Shown one piece after another: positions 38,352-47,368 of a stretch of DNA of 64,000 nt. The notes beneath the pieces are model-generated. The model was not told the DNA's origin. It was given only the letters and a program-made list of their open reading frames with translations, and ran no database searches. Position 1 is the first letter of the stretch. Each line of letters opens with the position of its first letter. The stretch comes from SAR202 cluster bacterium bin127 (GTDB taxonomy: Bacteria > Chloroflexota > Dehalococcoidia > Lucifugimonadales > Lucifugimonadaceae): contig MPNN01000005.1 in the NCBI GenBank assembly GCA_002239045.1, forward strand, positions 124,001-188,000. Reading direction: 5' to 3'. A program made the translations under genes and the position numbers.

Positions 38352-39839
38352 TCACGAGGGGTGCGAGTCCGAAGGATATAGGTGCGACCTCGGCGGAGCG
38401 GTTGGCGGCATCGCGCTCACTCGTTGGAGGGCCATTGCGGGTTGGCGCTGTGCCATTCGCACGGCTGCCAGTCGGCGGAATGGGTTGAAGGCCGTTGCAT
38501 GAGCGGGTCTAGAGGCGAGGGCGACCTGGAGGAGTTGTCGTTCTTCCGCTTCGCGTTCGGGCGAGAAGCGGACGAGGAATACGAGGACGGCGGCGAAGAG
38601 GACGGCGACTCCGATGATCATGAGGGCGTCAGCGGTGGCGAGAGATTCCATGCGGAAGAGGAATCCGAATGCGACGGCTCCGGCGTTTCCTCCTGCTCCG
38701 ACGATGCCGGCGACGGAACCCAGGGCGCGCCGGTTGATGAAGGGGACGACCGAGAATGTTGCGCCTTCGGACATCTGGACGAAGAGGCTGAAGACGACCA
38801 TGGCTCCGATGGCGAGGAAGAGAGTTGCCATCTGGGAAAAGATGACTAGGGCGATGCCTTCTAGGAGGAGGACGATTCCGAGGAACATGACGCGTCCTCG
38901 GAGTCCGAATTTGATACCGAATTTATCGCCGAAGGCGCCTCCGAGGGTGCGCGCAAATATATTCATTGCACCAAAGAGACCGGCGATGAAACCTGCCATT
39001 CCGATGCTGAGTTCGAAGCGGTCGTGGTAATACAGAGCTGCGATGTTGTTGATTGTTAGTTCGACGCCGAAGCATGCTCCGTAGATGATGAATAGAGCCC
39101 ACACTCGAGAATCTTTTATGGCTTCTTTGAAGGTCCCCTTGACGGCGGATGATGGTGGCATCTCGCCTTTTTCTCGGAGATCTTTGTAGTTACCGGCGGG
39201 AGAGTCTTGGGTGAAGATGTAGTAGGCGATGCCGACGATGACGAGGGCGACGCCGGGTACGACCATGGCGACTCGCCATCCCCAGATTTCGCCGACGCCA
39301 AACATGAGAACGAGCGATAGGACGATGGGCATGGCCATCTGAGTGACACCGCCACCGAGGTTGCCCCATCCGGCGGTTGTGGCGTTCGCGGTACCGACTA
39401 CGTTCGGTGCGAACATGACGGACGTGTGGTACTGGGTAATGACGAAGGATGCGCCGATGACGCCGATGGCCAGGCGGAAGAGAAGGAACGTCTCGTAGTT
39501 CTGGGCGAGACCGATGCTCATGACCGGGATCGCGCCGAGGATGAGGAGAGCGCTGTAGGTGATGCGGGGGCCGATTCGGTCGCACAGCCATCCGATGGCG
39601 AGGCGCGCGACGATGGTGATCGCTACGGAGGCGATGATGGTGTTACCTATCTGCGTCTGGGTGAGGTTCAGGTCCTCCCTGACGATCGCCATGAGGGGCG
39701 CGATGCCGAACCATCCGAAGAACGCGAGGAAGAAGGCGATCCAAGTGAGATGAAAGGTCCGCATTTGGGGCGCCTTCAGGGAGAAGAGCGAGATGCTTGC
39801 AGCTTTTTCGTTTGATCCGAGGTTCGTCGGTACAGCCAT
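38352..39839 (-). CDS. Nitrate/nitrite porter (NNP family MFS)
   Basis: About 495 residues, twelve membrane segments. Nitrate-porter signatures are GWGNLGGGVTQMAMP in the first half and VGAGGNAGAVAFG in the second. An AAAGGA site precedes the ATG. The last 60 residues are polar and low-similarity, an odd tail for this family. It is the last gene of the nasA-nirBD-hemD run and would import nitrate for NasA. Confidence 0.93.
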   Translation of the reverse strand: MAVPTNLGSNEKAASISLFSLKAPQMRTFHLTWIAFFLAFFGWFGIAPLMAIVREDLNLTQTQIGNTIIASVAITIVARLAIGWLCDRIGPRITYSALLILGAIPVMSIGLAQNYETFLLFRLAIGVIGASFVITQYHTSVMFAPNVVGTANATTAGWGNLGGGVTQMAMPIVLSLVLMFGVGEIWGWRVAMVVPGVALVIVGIAYYIFTQDSPAGNYKDLREKGEMPPSSAVKGTFKEAIKDSRVWALFIIYGACFGVELTINNIAALYYHDRFELSIGMAGFIAGLFGAMNIFARTLGGAFGDKFGIKFGLRGRVMFLGIVLLLEGIALVIFSQMATLFLAIGAMVVFSLFVQMSEGATFSVVPFINRRALGSVAGIVGAGGNAGAVAFGFLFRMESLATADALMIIGVAVLFAAVLVFLVRFSPEREAEERQLLQVALASRPAHATAFNPFRRLAAVRMAQRQPAMALQRVSAMPPTAPPRSHLYPSDSHPS

Positions 39840-39959
39840 CTATGTTTCCTTTCTGGCTTGCGCTTAGTTTTTGGCACAAATCGGCAATAGTTGGGTTGAG
39901 TGGGTAGCCTCAGCCTGAACGTGGAATCGGTCTGGGCGGTTCGATTGATTGCTGGCCGT

Positions 39960-40805
39960 TCAGGCGGGGACCAGCGCGAATCGCTTAGAGATTTCTCGGA
40001 CCATATGGCCCATCTTTGGATGCTCAGGGACGATGTCGGGACTGACGCCCATTCGTCGTAGTGCGGTAGCGCAAGTGGGGCCGATAGCGGCGACGGTCGT
40101 GTTTTGGATCGCGTTGGTCAGTCCGTGTTTGACGCCGAGTTGATCGGCGATTGTCATGAGGTGTCGGACTTGGATTTGGCTAGTGAACGCGATGACGTCG
40201 ACTTTGCCGTCTAAGACCTCGTCGATCAAATCCGAGACTGGATCGAGGTTTTCGGGCAGTTCCCATCTGTAAACGAACAGCTCGAAAACTGTGTTGCTGA
40301 GCGTCGCTAGGAGTCCAGTGAGTTTTTCATTACGCTCGCCGTAATGGATGACCGCAACGTTGGGGGCGTCCACCGTTGGGGCGAGATTGATGTCGCAGAG
40401 GGTGTCGATGAGTTCGTAGGTTGTGTATGGGGACGCGATTTGTCGGTAATTGGTTACACCTCGCTTGCGTAGAGCACCTACCGGTTTCGGTCCTCGGGCA
40501 ACGCATGTGGACCGGTTAAGGCCGTCGCGGAGTTCCTCTTCTCTGCCTAGGAGGGCGGCCTTTTTGAAGAGGGCGTCAACGCCTACGCCTGTTTGCAAGA
40601 CGCAGACGTGGATGTTCTTGACAGTCAATGCGTCGATCAAATGGGCGATTTCAAGCGAACAGTCGGTGGGTTGTTCGCGGAGTACGGGCGCCGAGATAAC
40701 ATGTGCTCCTCGTACCTTGAGTTGCTTCGAGAGATGGTGAGCGTCGCGGCTCTGGAGTATTCCGACGCGCAGTCCGAGTATCGGTGCTTTTGGGGAATCG
40801 TTCAT
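39960..40805 (-). CDS. hemD: Uroporphyrinogen-III synthase family protein
   Basis: 281 residues with the two-lobed HemD layout: QSRDAHHLSKQLKVRGAHV at the start, VARGPKPVGALRKRG in the hinge and IAFTSQIQVRHLMTIA then VAAIGPTCATALRRMGVSPDIVPEHPKM at the end. It makes the precursor of siroheme and heme. The ATG overlaps nirD by four bases, so it is coupled to nitrite reductase, which uses siroheme. Confidence in the family is high; sequence is divergent as usual for HemD. Confidence 0.9.
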   Translation of the reverse strand: MNDSPKAPILGLRVGILQSRDAHHLSKQLKVRGAHVISAPVLREQPTDCSLEIAHLIDALTVKNIHVCVLQTGVGVDALFKKAALLGREEELRDGLNRSTCVARGPKPVGALRKRGVTNYRQIASPYTTYELIDTLCDINLAPTVDAPNVAVIHYGERNEKLTGLLATLSNTVFELFVYRWELPENLDPVSDLIDEVLDGKVDVIAFTSQIQVRHLMTIADQLGVKHGLTNAIQNTTVAAIGPTCATALRRMGVSPDIVPEHPKMGHMVREISKRFALVPA

Positions 40806-41158
40806 GTGACGTTTCTCCTCGGTCTCTCGATGGTGATCTCGATGTTGTTTTCACCGTTCACGTCGACGGCGTATGTCTTAAGTGATTTGCAGTCGTTGCC
40901 GATTGGATTGCCTGTCGTGAGTTCGAATTTGAAGGAGTGCAAGGGACACTGGAGTTGCCCATCGCCAGTGATGCCATCGGCCAGTGGACCGCCCTTGTGG
41001 GGGCACAGGGATTGAGTGGCGAAGAGGTTGTCGTCTCGATCACGAAAGATCGCCACCGGGATACGGCCGACCATGAATACGCGGCCTTCGCCGACCGGGA
41101 TCTGATCGACGGGTCCGAGGTCGACAGTCGACGTGGTTTTCGCTGGTGAAGAGGTCAA
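40802..41158 (-). CDS. nirD: Nitrite reductase small subunit (Rieske) NirD
   Basis: 118 residues from a TTG at 41158 that overlaps the nirB stop by four bases. A longer frame to 41236 runs through nirB. A complete Rieske [2Fe-2S] pair is present: SLCPHKGGPLADG and QCPLHSFKFEL (C52, H54, C71, H74). Many NirD proteins lack these ligands, so this one probably does carry a cluster. It partners NirB in reducing nitrite to ammonium. Confidence 0.92.
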   Translation of the reverse strand: MTSSPAKTTSTVDLGPVDQIPVGEGRVFMVGRIPVAIFRDRDDNLFATQSLCPHKGGPLADGITGDGQLQCPLHSFKFELTTGNPIGNDCKSLKTYAVDVNGENNIEITIERPRRNVT

Positions 41159-43626
41159 CTTTTCTTGACCGTCGCAGAGGTTACGGGTTTGGTCAGGAAC
41201 TGGCTTTCGTGGATCGGGTTGAGGCCTTCGAGCCACGGGTCGACGTAGGATGCGACGGTTGACTGCATGGCTTCGTCTAGGCGTGCGGGTTCGGCGTTGG
41301 TTTCGTCCATCAGGAGTTTTCTGATGGGTTCGATGCCAATGCGTTCGACGAAGCCGTAGGTGCGTTCGAGGTATTTGGCGTTCTCTCGGTAGTACTGGAG
41401 GAAACGACCCATCACTTTGATGGCTTCTGAAGGGGAATCGACGACGGCTAGGACATCGCCTTTACGCACGCTGGCACCGGCGGCTCCTCCCACGTAGATT
41501 TCCCACTTGCCGCCTTCGATGGCGATGACTCCTACGTCCTTAACTGTTGCCTCGGCGCAGTTTCGGGGACACCCGGAAACTGCCATCTTGACTTTGTGCG
41601 GCATCTCGACGCCTTGGAAGCGCTTTTCGATGTCAATGCCGAGTTGGGTGCTGTCGCCGAGTCCGAATCGGCAGAAATCGGTGCCGACGCAGGTTTTGCA
41701 GGTCCTGAATGCCTTGGTGTAAGCGTGGCCGGAGGGCATTCCCAACTCTTTCCACACGTGGGGAAGGTTCTCTTTGGGGATGCCGAGAAGGTCTATACGT
41801 TGTCCGCCCGTAATCTTGACCATGCCGGCGTTGTATTTTTCGGCGACATCGGCGATGCGTCGGAGCTCTGCGGGGGTTGTAATGCCGCCGAAAATGCGGG
41901 GGACGACGCTGAATGTACCGTCTTTTTGGATGTTGGCGTGGACGCGATCGTTGATGAATCTGGCGTCGCGCTCATCGTCATATTCGTCGTCCCAGATGGT
42001 CTTTAAGAGCGAAGCCAGGCCGATCTTGCTCACCGGGTCTTCGCGTCCTCCGGCCAAAGTGTTGAAGACGGCGGAGACGCTTTTGAGGCCTTGGGATTTA
42101 ATTGCTTCGATTAGTTCGGTCTTGCCCATCGGGATGCTTGGGACGTAGTAGTGAGCCGAAGGATCTTCGGCGATGAGTCCGTCGGCGGCGAACTCCAGTA
42201 CGGCTTCCACTTGTGACTTGCATGAACCACACCCTGAACCCGCCCTGGTCGCGTCGGAGACGGATTTGTAGCTCCGGTTGCCGGCGTTTACTGCCTCGAC
42301 GATCGCCCCCTTGGTGACGCCGTTGCAGTTGCATATCTGAGTTTCGTCGGGGAGCGTTGCGATGTCATCGGCGAGTGATTCCGTCATGATCGGGAAGAGG
42401 AGTTCTGCCCGATCCTTTGGAAGTTGCTCGTCGCGGTCGAACGCCTGGAGGAGCCGTGGCGCGGTGGTTCCGTCGCCTAGGAGGATTGCTCCGGTGATGT
42501 GTCCATCTCGGACGATTAGTTTCTTGTAGACGCCCCTGCTAGGTTCTACGTACGTGACGACCTCGTCCCGCTCATCGTCGGCGTGGACGTTTCCGGCCAC
42601 TGCGAGTTCGACGCCCATTACTTTGAGCTTCGTGGAGGTTCGAGACCCCTCGTAACGGACGTGGGGGTCGGTCATGGTGAGGCGTCCGGCGAGGATTGTT
42701 GCCTGTTCCCATGCCGGGGCGACGAGTCCGTAGGTGACGCTGCGGTGTTCGATGCATTCGCCGATGGCATAGATGTTGGGGTCGTTCCGACAAGATAGGT
42801 CGTCGTTGACGAGGATGCCTCGTCGGGTGTTTAGTCCGGAGAGTTTCGCCATGTCAACGTTCGGCCGGATGCCGGCAGAGACGACCACCATTTCGCAATC
42901 GAGTTTCGTGCCATCGTTGAATTCGACACCGTTGACATGGTTATCCCCGGTGACGCCCGTTGTGACTCGTTGGGTGAGTTTTTCGAGGTGGAAGGTTACG
43001 CCCATTTCCTCGAGGGTCTCCTTGAGGAGCCCGCCCGACTCGGCGTCGAGTTGGTTTTCCATGAGGTGTTTGGCGAGGTGAACGACGTGGACCTCCAGAC
43101 CCCTATTCATCAGCCCGCGTGCGGCTTCGAGACCGAGCAGTCCACCGCCGATGACGACGGCCCGGCGGACGTTCGCCGCGTGGTTGATCATCTGCGTGCA
43201 GTCGTCAAGAGTGCGAAATGCAAAGACGCCGGGAGCGAGCGCTCCATCATCGGTGTACAGGCCGCTGATTGGCGGCATGAAGGGAAGGCTGCCGGTCGCC
43301 AGGACGAGTTTGTCGTACGGCATGAGGTGGCCGCCCGAGGCGTAGACTGACTTGGATTGCCGATCGATTCCGATGGCTTTGACGCCTGCGAAGAGCGTGA
43401 TGCCGTTTCGTTCGTACCAATCGAGAGGATTGATGTAGATGTCCTTCGAGTCGTGCGTACCCGACAAGACACCGGAAAGGAGGATCCGGTTGTAGTTGCC
43501 TTGCGGCTCGTCGCCGAACATCGATACGGCGAACTTCTCGGGTCCGCTCTTCGCCAGGATTTCCTCGACGAAGCGCGCACCTGCCATTCCGTTGCCTACG
43601 ACCACTAATCTTTGCGTCTCTGGCAC
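41155..43626 (-). CDS. nirB: Assimilatory nitrite reductase large subunit NirB
   Basis: About 823 residues. Domains in order: FAD/NAD(P) reductase (RLVVVGNGMAGARFVEE, ATGSLPFMPPISG, VVIGGGLLGLEAA), a BFD-like [2Fe-2S] domain (ICNCNGVTKG, SGCGSCKSQ), then the siroheme/[4Fe-4S] domain (CKTCVGTDFCRFGLGDS, VSGCPRNCAE). It reduces nitrite to ammonium with NAD(P)H. The start is GTG 43626, which has a GGAGG site seven bases upstream; the ATG at 43659 overlaps nasA and is less likely. Second gene of the operon. Confidence 0.96.
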   Translation of the reverse strand: MPETQRLVVVGNGMAGARFVEEILAKSGPEKFAVSMFGDEPQGNYNRILLSGVLSGTHDSKDIYINPLDWYERNGITLFAGVKAIGIDRQSKSVYASGGHLMPYDKLVLATGSLPFMPPISGLYTDDGALAPGVFAFRTLDDCTQMINHAANVRRAVVIGGGLLGLEAARGLMNRGLEVHVVHLAKHLMENQLDAESGGLLKETLEEMGVTFHLEKLTQRVTTGVTGDNHVNGVEFNDGTKLDCEMVVVSAGIRPNVDMAKLSGLNTRRGILVNDDLSCRNDPNIYAIGECIEHRSVTYGLVAPAWEQATILAGRLTMTDPHVRYEGSRTSTKLKVMGVELAVAGNVHADDERDEVVTYVEPSRGVYKKLIVRDGHITGAILLGDGTTAPRLLQAFDRDEQLPKDRAELLFPIMTESLADDIATLPDETQICNCNGVTKGAIVEAVNAGNRSYKSVSDATRAGSGCGSCKSQVEAVLEFAADGLIAEDPSAHYYVPSIPMGKTELIEAIKSQGLKSVSAVFNTLAGGREDPVSKIGLASLLKTIWDDEYDDERDARFINDRVHANIQKDGTFSVVPRIFGGITTPAELRRIADVAEKYNAGMVKITGGQRIDLLGIPKENLPHVWKELGMPSGHAYTKAFRTCKTCVGTDFCRFGLGDSTQLGIDIEKRFQGVEMPHKVKMAVSGCPRNCAEATVKDVGVIAIEGGKWEIYVGGAAGASVRKGDVLAVVDSPSEAIKVMGRFLQYYRENAKYLERTYGFVERIGIEPIRKLLMDETNAEPARLDEAMQSTVASYVDPWLEGLNPIHESQFLTKPVTSATVKKS

Positions 43627-43639
43627 TTTGCAGCCTCCG

Positions 43640-45742
43640 TCATGTGATTGATTTCTCAAGCCTGACCGCGCAGACCTTGAATTCGGGCATCTTGCTGGTC
43701 GGGTCGAGAACGGGGTTAGTCAGTAAATTGGCAGACCGTGATCCGGCCCAGTGGAACGGGACGAACACGGTGTCGTGTCGGATTGTGGGAGTGATCTTGA
43801 GAGAGAAGTTGGCGGTGCCGCGGCGCGTCTTGAGGACGATGTCTTCGCCGTCTTTAACACCTGCCAAGCTGGCGGCCGATGGGTGCACCTCTGCCACCGG
43901 TTTCGGCGCGATACGCCCGAGGGATGGGATGCGGCGGGTTTGGGTGCCCGACTGGTATTGCGCCATGACGCGCCCCGTAGTGAGGAAGAGCGGATATTCG
44001 AGGTCAGGCACTTCGCCAGAAGGGTTTTGAGTAGCTGCGTGGAACTGGGCACGCCCGGTCGGGGTCGGGAACCGGTCAACGAACATGCGAGGTGTTCCCG
44101 AGTGATCCTCTTGTGGGCAGGGCCAGAAAACGCCGTCCAAATCATCGATCTTTTGGTAGGTGATGCCGGCGTAATCGGCAGGGCCACCGGCGCTCGCATG
44201 CCTGAGTTCGGCGAAGACGTCCTCTGCCGAATCGAAATCGAAATGGTCGCCTGCGCCGAGACAAGTGGCGAGATCCTGGAAAATGTGCAACTCGTCCCTG
44301 ACCTCTGGAGGGGGCGCGACAGCCCGCCTTCTCCTGATGACCCGGCCTTCGAGGTTGGTCATCGTGCCCTCTTCCTCGGCCCACTGAGCTGTCGGCAGAA
44401 CCACGTCGGCGAGATCGGCGGTTTCAGAGAGGAAAAAGTCTCCGACGACCAGAAAGTCCAACGACCTCAGCTTGGCCTCGATGTTCGAGGCGTGAGGTGC
44501 GGAGACGACGACGTTCGATCCGAAGACCAGCAGTGCTTTGACGCCGTCTTCGGTTCCGAGGCCGTCCAAAAGTTCATAGGCAGACGGCCCGGACATTGGC
44601 AGCGAAGATTCCGGAACGCTCCACACGTTGGCGATATGGCGACGGGCTGCCGGGTCATCTATCTTGCGGTAACCCGGAAGTTGGTCGGCTTTCTGCCCGT
44701 GTTCGCGACCACCTTGACCGTTGCCCTGACCGGTCAAACAGCCGTAACCACTGTTAGGTTTTCCGACCAGTCCGAGTGCCAAAGCAAGATTGATGAAGGC
44801 TAAGACGTTGTTCACGCCCTGAGCTTGTTGTTCTGGGCCGCGTGCGGTCAGAATCATCGCTTCACCGCGCGACTCGCCCAAAATGCGCGCGGTCTGGAGA
44901 ATTTGAGATTCCGGGACACCGGTGATGCGCTCGACTCTCCCCGGCCAGAAGGCCGCGGCGCTGTTGGTTGCGAGTGTGAAATCTTTGGTGCGTTCGCGGA
45001 TGTATTGACGGTCGGTGAGGTTCTCTACCACCAGGGTGTGCAGAATGCCATTTGCGAGTGCTGCGTCGGTTCCCGGCGTCAATTGCAGGTGCAGGTCTGC
45101 TCGCTGTGCCGTAGCTGTCGTGCGAGGATCGACGACGATCAACTTCCCGCCGGCGGATTGTTGTTGATCGAAGTACTGCATGATCGGTGGCATCGTCTCG
45201 GCGGCGTTGCTACCGATCAGGAGGATTGTTTTCGCATTGGCGATGTCTTCTACAGGAAACGGCAACCCGCGGTCGATGCCAAAAGCCTTGATGCTGGCGG
45301 CGGCCGCCGACGACATGCAGAAGCGACCGTTGTAGTCGATATTGGGGGTCTTCAGGGCGACGCGGGCGAATTTGCCCATCAGGTACGCCTTTTCGTTGGT
45401 GAGCGAACCGCCACCGAACATCCCGACTGATCCGAGCCCGTATTTGTGCTGGGTTTCGGTTATTGCTTCGACGATGCGATCCACAGCCGCCTCCCAATTC
45501 GCCGTGCGCAGACGTCCGTCCGAGGAGCGGATCAGCGGATGAAGGAGGCGTTCGGAGTGGGTCAGCGTCTCCGTGGCTGTCCAACCTTTGATGCAGAGAG
45601 CGCCGTTGTTGACGGGGAACTCGTCGTTGCCAGAGACCGTCAAATGCCCGTCGCCGTCACCCAAAAGCATTCCGCATTGGAATGCACAGTAAGGACAGTG
45701 TGTCGCGGTTGTGTTGGTGGTCACCAGCGGTGAGCGATCCAT
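43640..45742 (-). CDS. nasA: Assimilatory nitrate reductase, molybdopterin subunit
   Basis: 700 residues. The [4Fe-4S] cysteines are HCPYCAFQCG and NGALCIKGW (16, 19, 23, 50). The Mo-ligand cysteine is in NGRFCMSSA (C142). The bis-MGD-binding core and C-terminal region (TTGRVMAQYQSGTQTRRIP) are typical of NasA-like enzymes. It reduces nitrate to nitrite in the cytosol; no Tat signal is present. First gene of the five-gene nitrate run, with a 417-base upstream spacer. Confidence 0.95.
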   Translation of the reverse strand: MDRSPLVTTNTTATHCPYCAFQCGMLLGDGDGHLTVSGNDEFPVNNGALCIKGWTATETLTHSERLLHPLIRSSDGRLRTANWEAAVDRIVEAITETQHKYGLGSVGMFGGGSLTNEKAYLMGKFARVALKTPNIDYNGRFCMSSAAAASIKAFGIDRGLPFPVEDIANAKTILLIGSNAAETMPPIMQYFDQQQSAGGKLIVVDPRTTATAQRADLHLQLTPGTDAALANGILHTLVVENLTDRQYIRERTKDFTLATNSAAAFWPGRVERITGVPESQILQTARILGESRGEAMILTARGPEQQAQGVNNVLAFINLALALGLVGKPNSGYGCLTGQGNGQGGREHGQKADQLPGYRKIDDPAARRHIANVWSVPESSLPMSGPSAYELLDGLGTEDGVKALLVFGSNVVVSAPHASNIEAKLRSLDFLVVGDFFLSETADLADVVLPTAQWAEEEGTMTNLEGRVIRRRRAVAPPPEVRDELHIFQDLATCLGAGDHFDFDSAEDVFAELRHASAGGPADYAGITYQKIDDLDGVFWPCPQEDHSGTPRMFVDRFPTPTGRAQFHAATQNPSGEVPDLEYPLFLTTGRVMAQYQSGTQTRRIPSLGRIAPKPVAEVHPSAASLAGVKDGEDIVLKTRRGTANFSLKITPTIRHDTVFVPFHWAGSRSANLLTNPVLDPTSKMPEFKVCAVRLEKSIT

Positions 45743-46004
45743 CAGACTCCCTTTTCTAAAGACTTAAAGGTACGGAGAAATGGTTACGCATTCGTTTCGT
45801 AGATGTGACGGTTTTGTTAACAGGAGATTGCGAGATTATTACGCGGGGTGAATCCCAAGTTCAAATACAGTTTTCGTGTCGGAAAACCTTCAATTGGAAA
45901 CGTCCGAATTGCCTTCTGTTGCGTCGGTATGCCATGAGAGTCGAGACCATTGCAATACTCCGTCATTCCCGCCCAGCCGTACGTCATTCCCGCGTCCGGG
46001 TTCT

Positions 46005-46100
46005 GTGCACAACTACCGTCATTCCGGCGAAAGCCGGCGCTTCAGCGGGCGGAACGCCCATCCAGAGGGGCCGGGCAACGCAGTGCAAAGCGAAACGCCA
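46005..46100 (+). repeat. Structured 96-base repeat, family C, copy 2
   Basis: Aligned base for base with 37853-37948 (offset 8152). Hairpin two reads GGGCG-GAA-CGCCC here against GGACG-GAA-CGTCC there: the A-T pair has become G-C with both sides changed. The first hairpin CCGGC-GAAA-GCCGG is unchanged. Confidence 0.78.
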
Positions 46101-46101
46101 A

Positions 46102-46128
46102 GTCTAAACCCCCTTTAATTCCCCCTTG
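46102..46128 (-). repeat. Short dispersed repeat, family A
   Basis: On the minus strand it reads AAGGGGGAATTAAAGGGGG and then TTTAGACT. A nearly identical plus-strand copy lies at 504-530, in the spacer after pdxA. Confidence 0.6.
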
Positions 46129-46159
46129 GGCATCAAGGGGGAGGGTTGTGCACAGCACC

Positions 46160-47296
46160 CTATTGCGCGACCGGCGTGGGTTGAGGCTGGGGCGCGGGTT
46201 GCTGTTGGGCGCCGGTGGAGGCTGTTACGCGTTGGGAGTAGGGGCCGTGGCCTTGGGCGTTGGCGGCGTGGACGGTGTAGGCGTAGGTTGTGGAAGGCGC
46301 GACGTCGAGCTCCTCGTGCCTGACGTGGGTGTGGTCGAGGCCGCCGATCAATGTGTGCCCGAGGTTGACGCCGCTGACGGGGTCCCACCGGGTGATAATC
46401 CAGTCGGTCACGCCTTCGTCCGCGGCGTGAGTGTCCCAGGTGACGACGATCTTGTGACCGCCCGCGTCGTGCATCGCCTCTGCGCTCACGCCCGTCGGAG
46501 CAGACGGCGCATCGCCCGAAGTCACTTGAGGCTGTTCGGGCGAAGGCTTGCCGCCGACGGTTATGCGCTCCGGGTCGGAGTGCGGGCCCGGTCCGTGCTC
46601 GTTCTGGGCGCTGATCGTGTATACGTACGTCTTCCCGACCTCGAGACCGTGGTAGTCGATGTACTCGGTGGTTGAGTGGCGGGCGTTGGTAAGATGTATC
46701 CAGTTGCCGCCCTCGGGATGATCTTCGGACGTCCGACTGATGTGAAAATCCGTGATGGTCTCGTCGTTGAGGCTGCTCCAAGTGATCTTGACATCGCCCT
46801 CGACGACTTCGAGTGCGACTCCTTCGATCTCCTCCGGCGCCTGGCCGGGAGCGTCGGGCGTCGTTATCGTCACCTCCTCGGACACGTGGCCCTCCGAGCC
46901 GTCCGGGCCGATCGCGGACACCGCGTAGCCGTAGACCTTTTCGTGCTCAACGAAGTCGCTGTCGTGGAAGTGGTTCTCAGGACTGCCGGTGTGCCTCACG
47001 TGCATCTGAAGCTCGTCGTCGACCGGCGGACGCTCAGCGTCCTCGTGGCTGTCGCGGTGGTACCGCCGCCAGACGCGGTAGCCGGCGATCGTGTCGTCGA
47101 CCGGATCGTCCCACTCCAGCAGCACCCCGACGCCGTCGTGCGTCGCCGTCAGACCCGTCGGCGCGGCCGGCGGATCGTCTCCGAGCTCCTCCTGTGTGGT
47201 CTGCGCCGAGACGACCTGGTAGCCGACGAAGGCGGCCGCCGCGAGCAGGAGCACGAGGGCGGGGATGAGGATGGGGGTGGTGAGACGGGGTTTCAT
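46160..47296 (-). CDS. Secreted fibronectin type III repeat protein
   Basis: 378 residues: an N-terminal signal peptide or anchor (ILIPALVLLLAAAAFVGYQVV), then three FN3 domains. They are recognised by repeated PTGLTATHDGVGVLLEWDDP-, TYVYTISAQNEHGPGPHS- and TYAYTVHAANAQGHGPYS-type strands. It ends in a Pro/Gln linker without an anchor. FN3 repeats serve adhesion or spacing of surface proteins. GC is high compared with the next gene upstream. Confidence 0.87.
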   Translation of the reverse strand: MKPRLTTPILIPALVLLLAAAAFVGYQVVSAQTTQEELGDDPPAAPTGLTATHDGVGVLLEWDDPVDDTIAGYRVWRRYHRDSHEDAERPPVDDELQMHVRHTGSPENHFHDSDFVEHEKVYGYAVSAIGPDGSEGHVSEEVTITTPDAPGQAPEEIEGVALEVVEGDVKITWSSLNDETITDFHISRTSEDHPEGGNWIHLTNARHSTTEYIDYHGLEVGKTYVYTISAQNEHGPGPHSDPERITVGGKPSPEQPQVTSGDAPSAPTGVSAEAMHDAGGHKIVVTWDTHAADEGVTDWIITRWDPVSGVNLGHTLIGGLDHTHVRHEELDVAPSTTYAYTVHAANAQGHGPYSQRVTASTGAQQQPAPQPQPTPVAQ

Positions 47297-47368
47297 TGAG
47301 TGACAATTCCTTTTGGTTGGTCTGTCTGGTTGTTTCGTTCATCGTCATGCGAATTTGTCGAACGATGT

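Larger units (their letters stand above)
45743..46159. other. Spacer upstream of nasA with repeats, no gene seen
   Basis: The nasA promoter must be near 45750-45900. The rest holds fragments of CGTCATTCCCG repeats (45960-46000), the family-C repeat, an A-family repeat and a hairpin CCCCCTTG-GGCAT-CAAGGGGG at 46121-46141 that could end the FN3 gene transcript from the right. No coding frame is supported. Confidence 0.65.

Noticed and set aside
43751..44803. Plus-strand 350-codon frame
   Set aside because: Antisense shadow of nasA; no domain and an Arg/Gly-rich composition.
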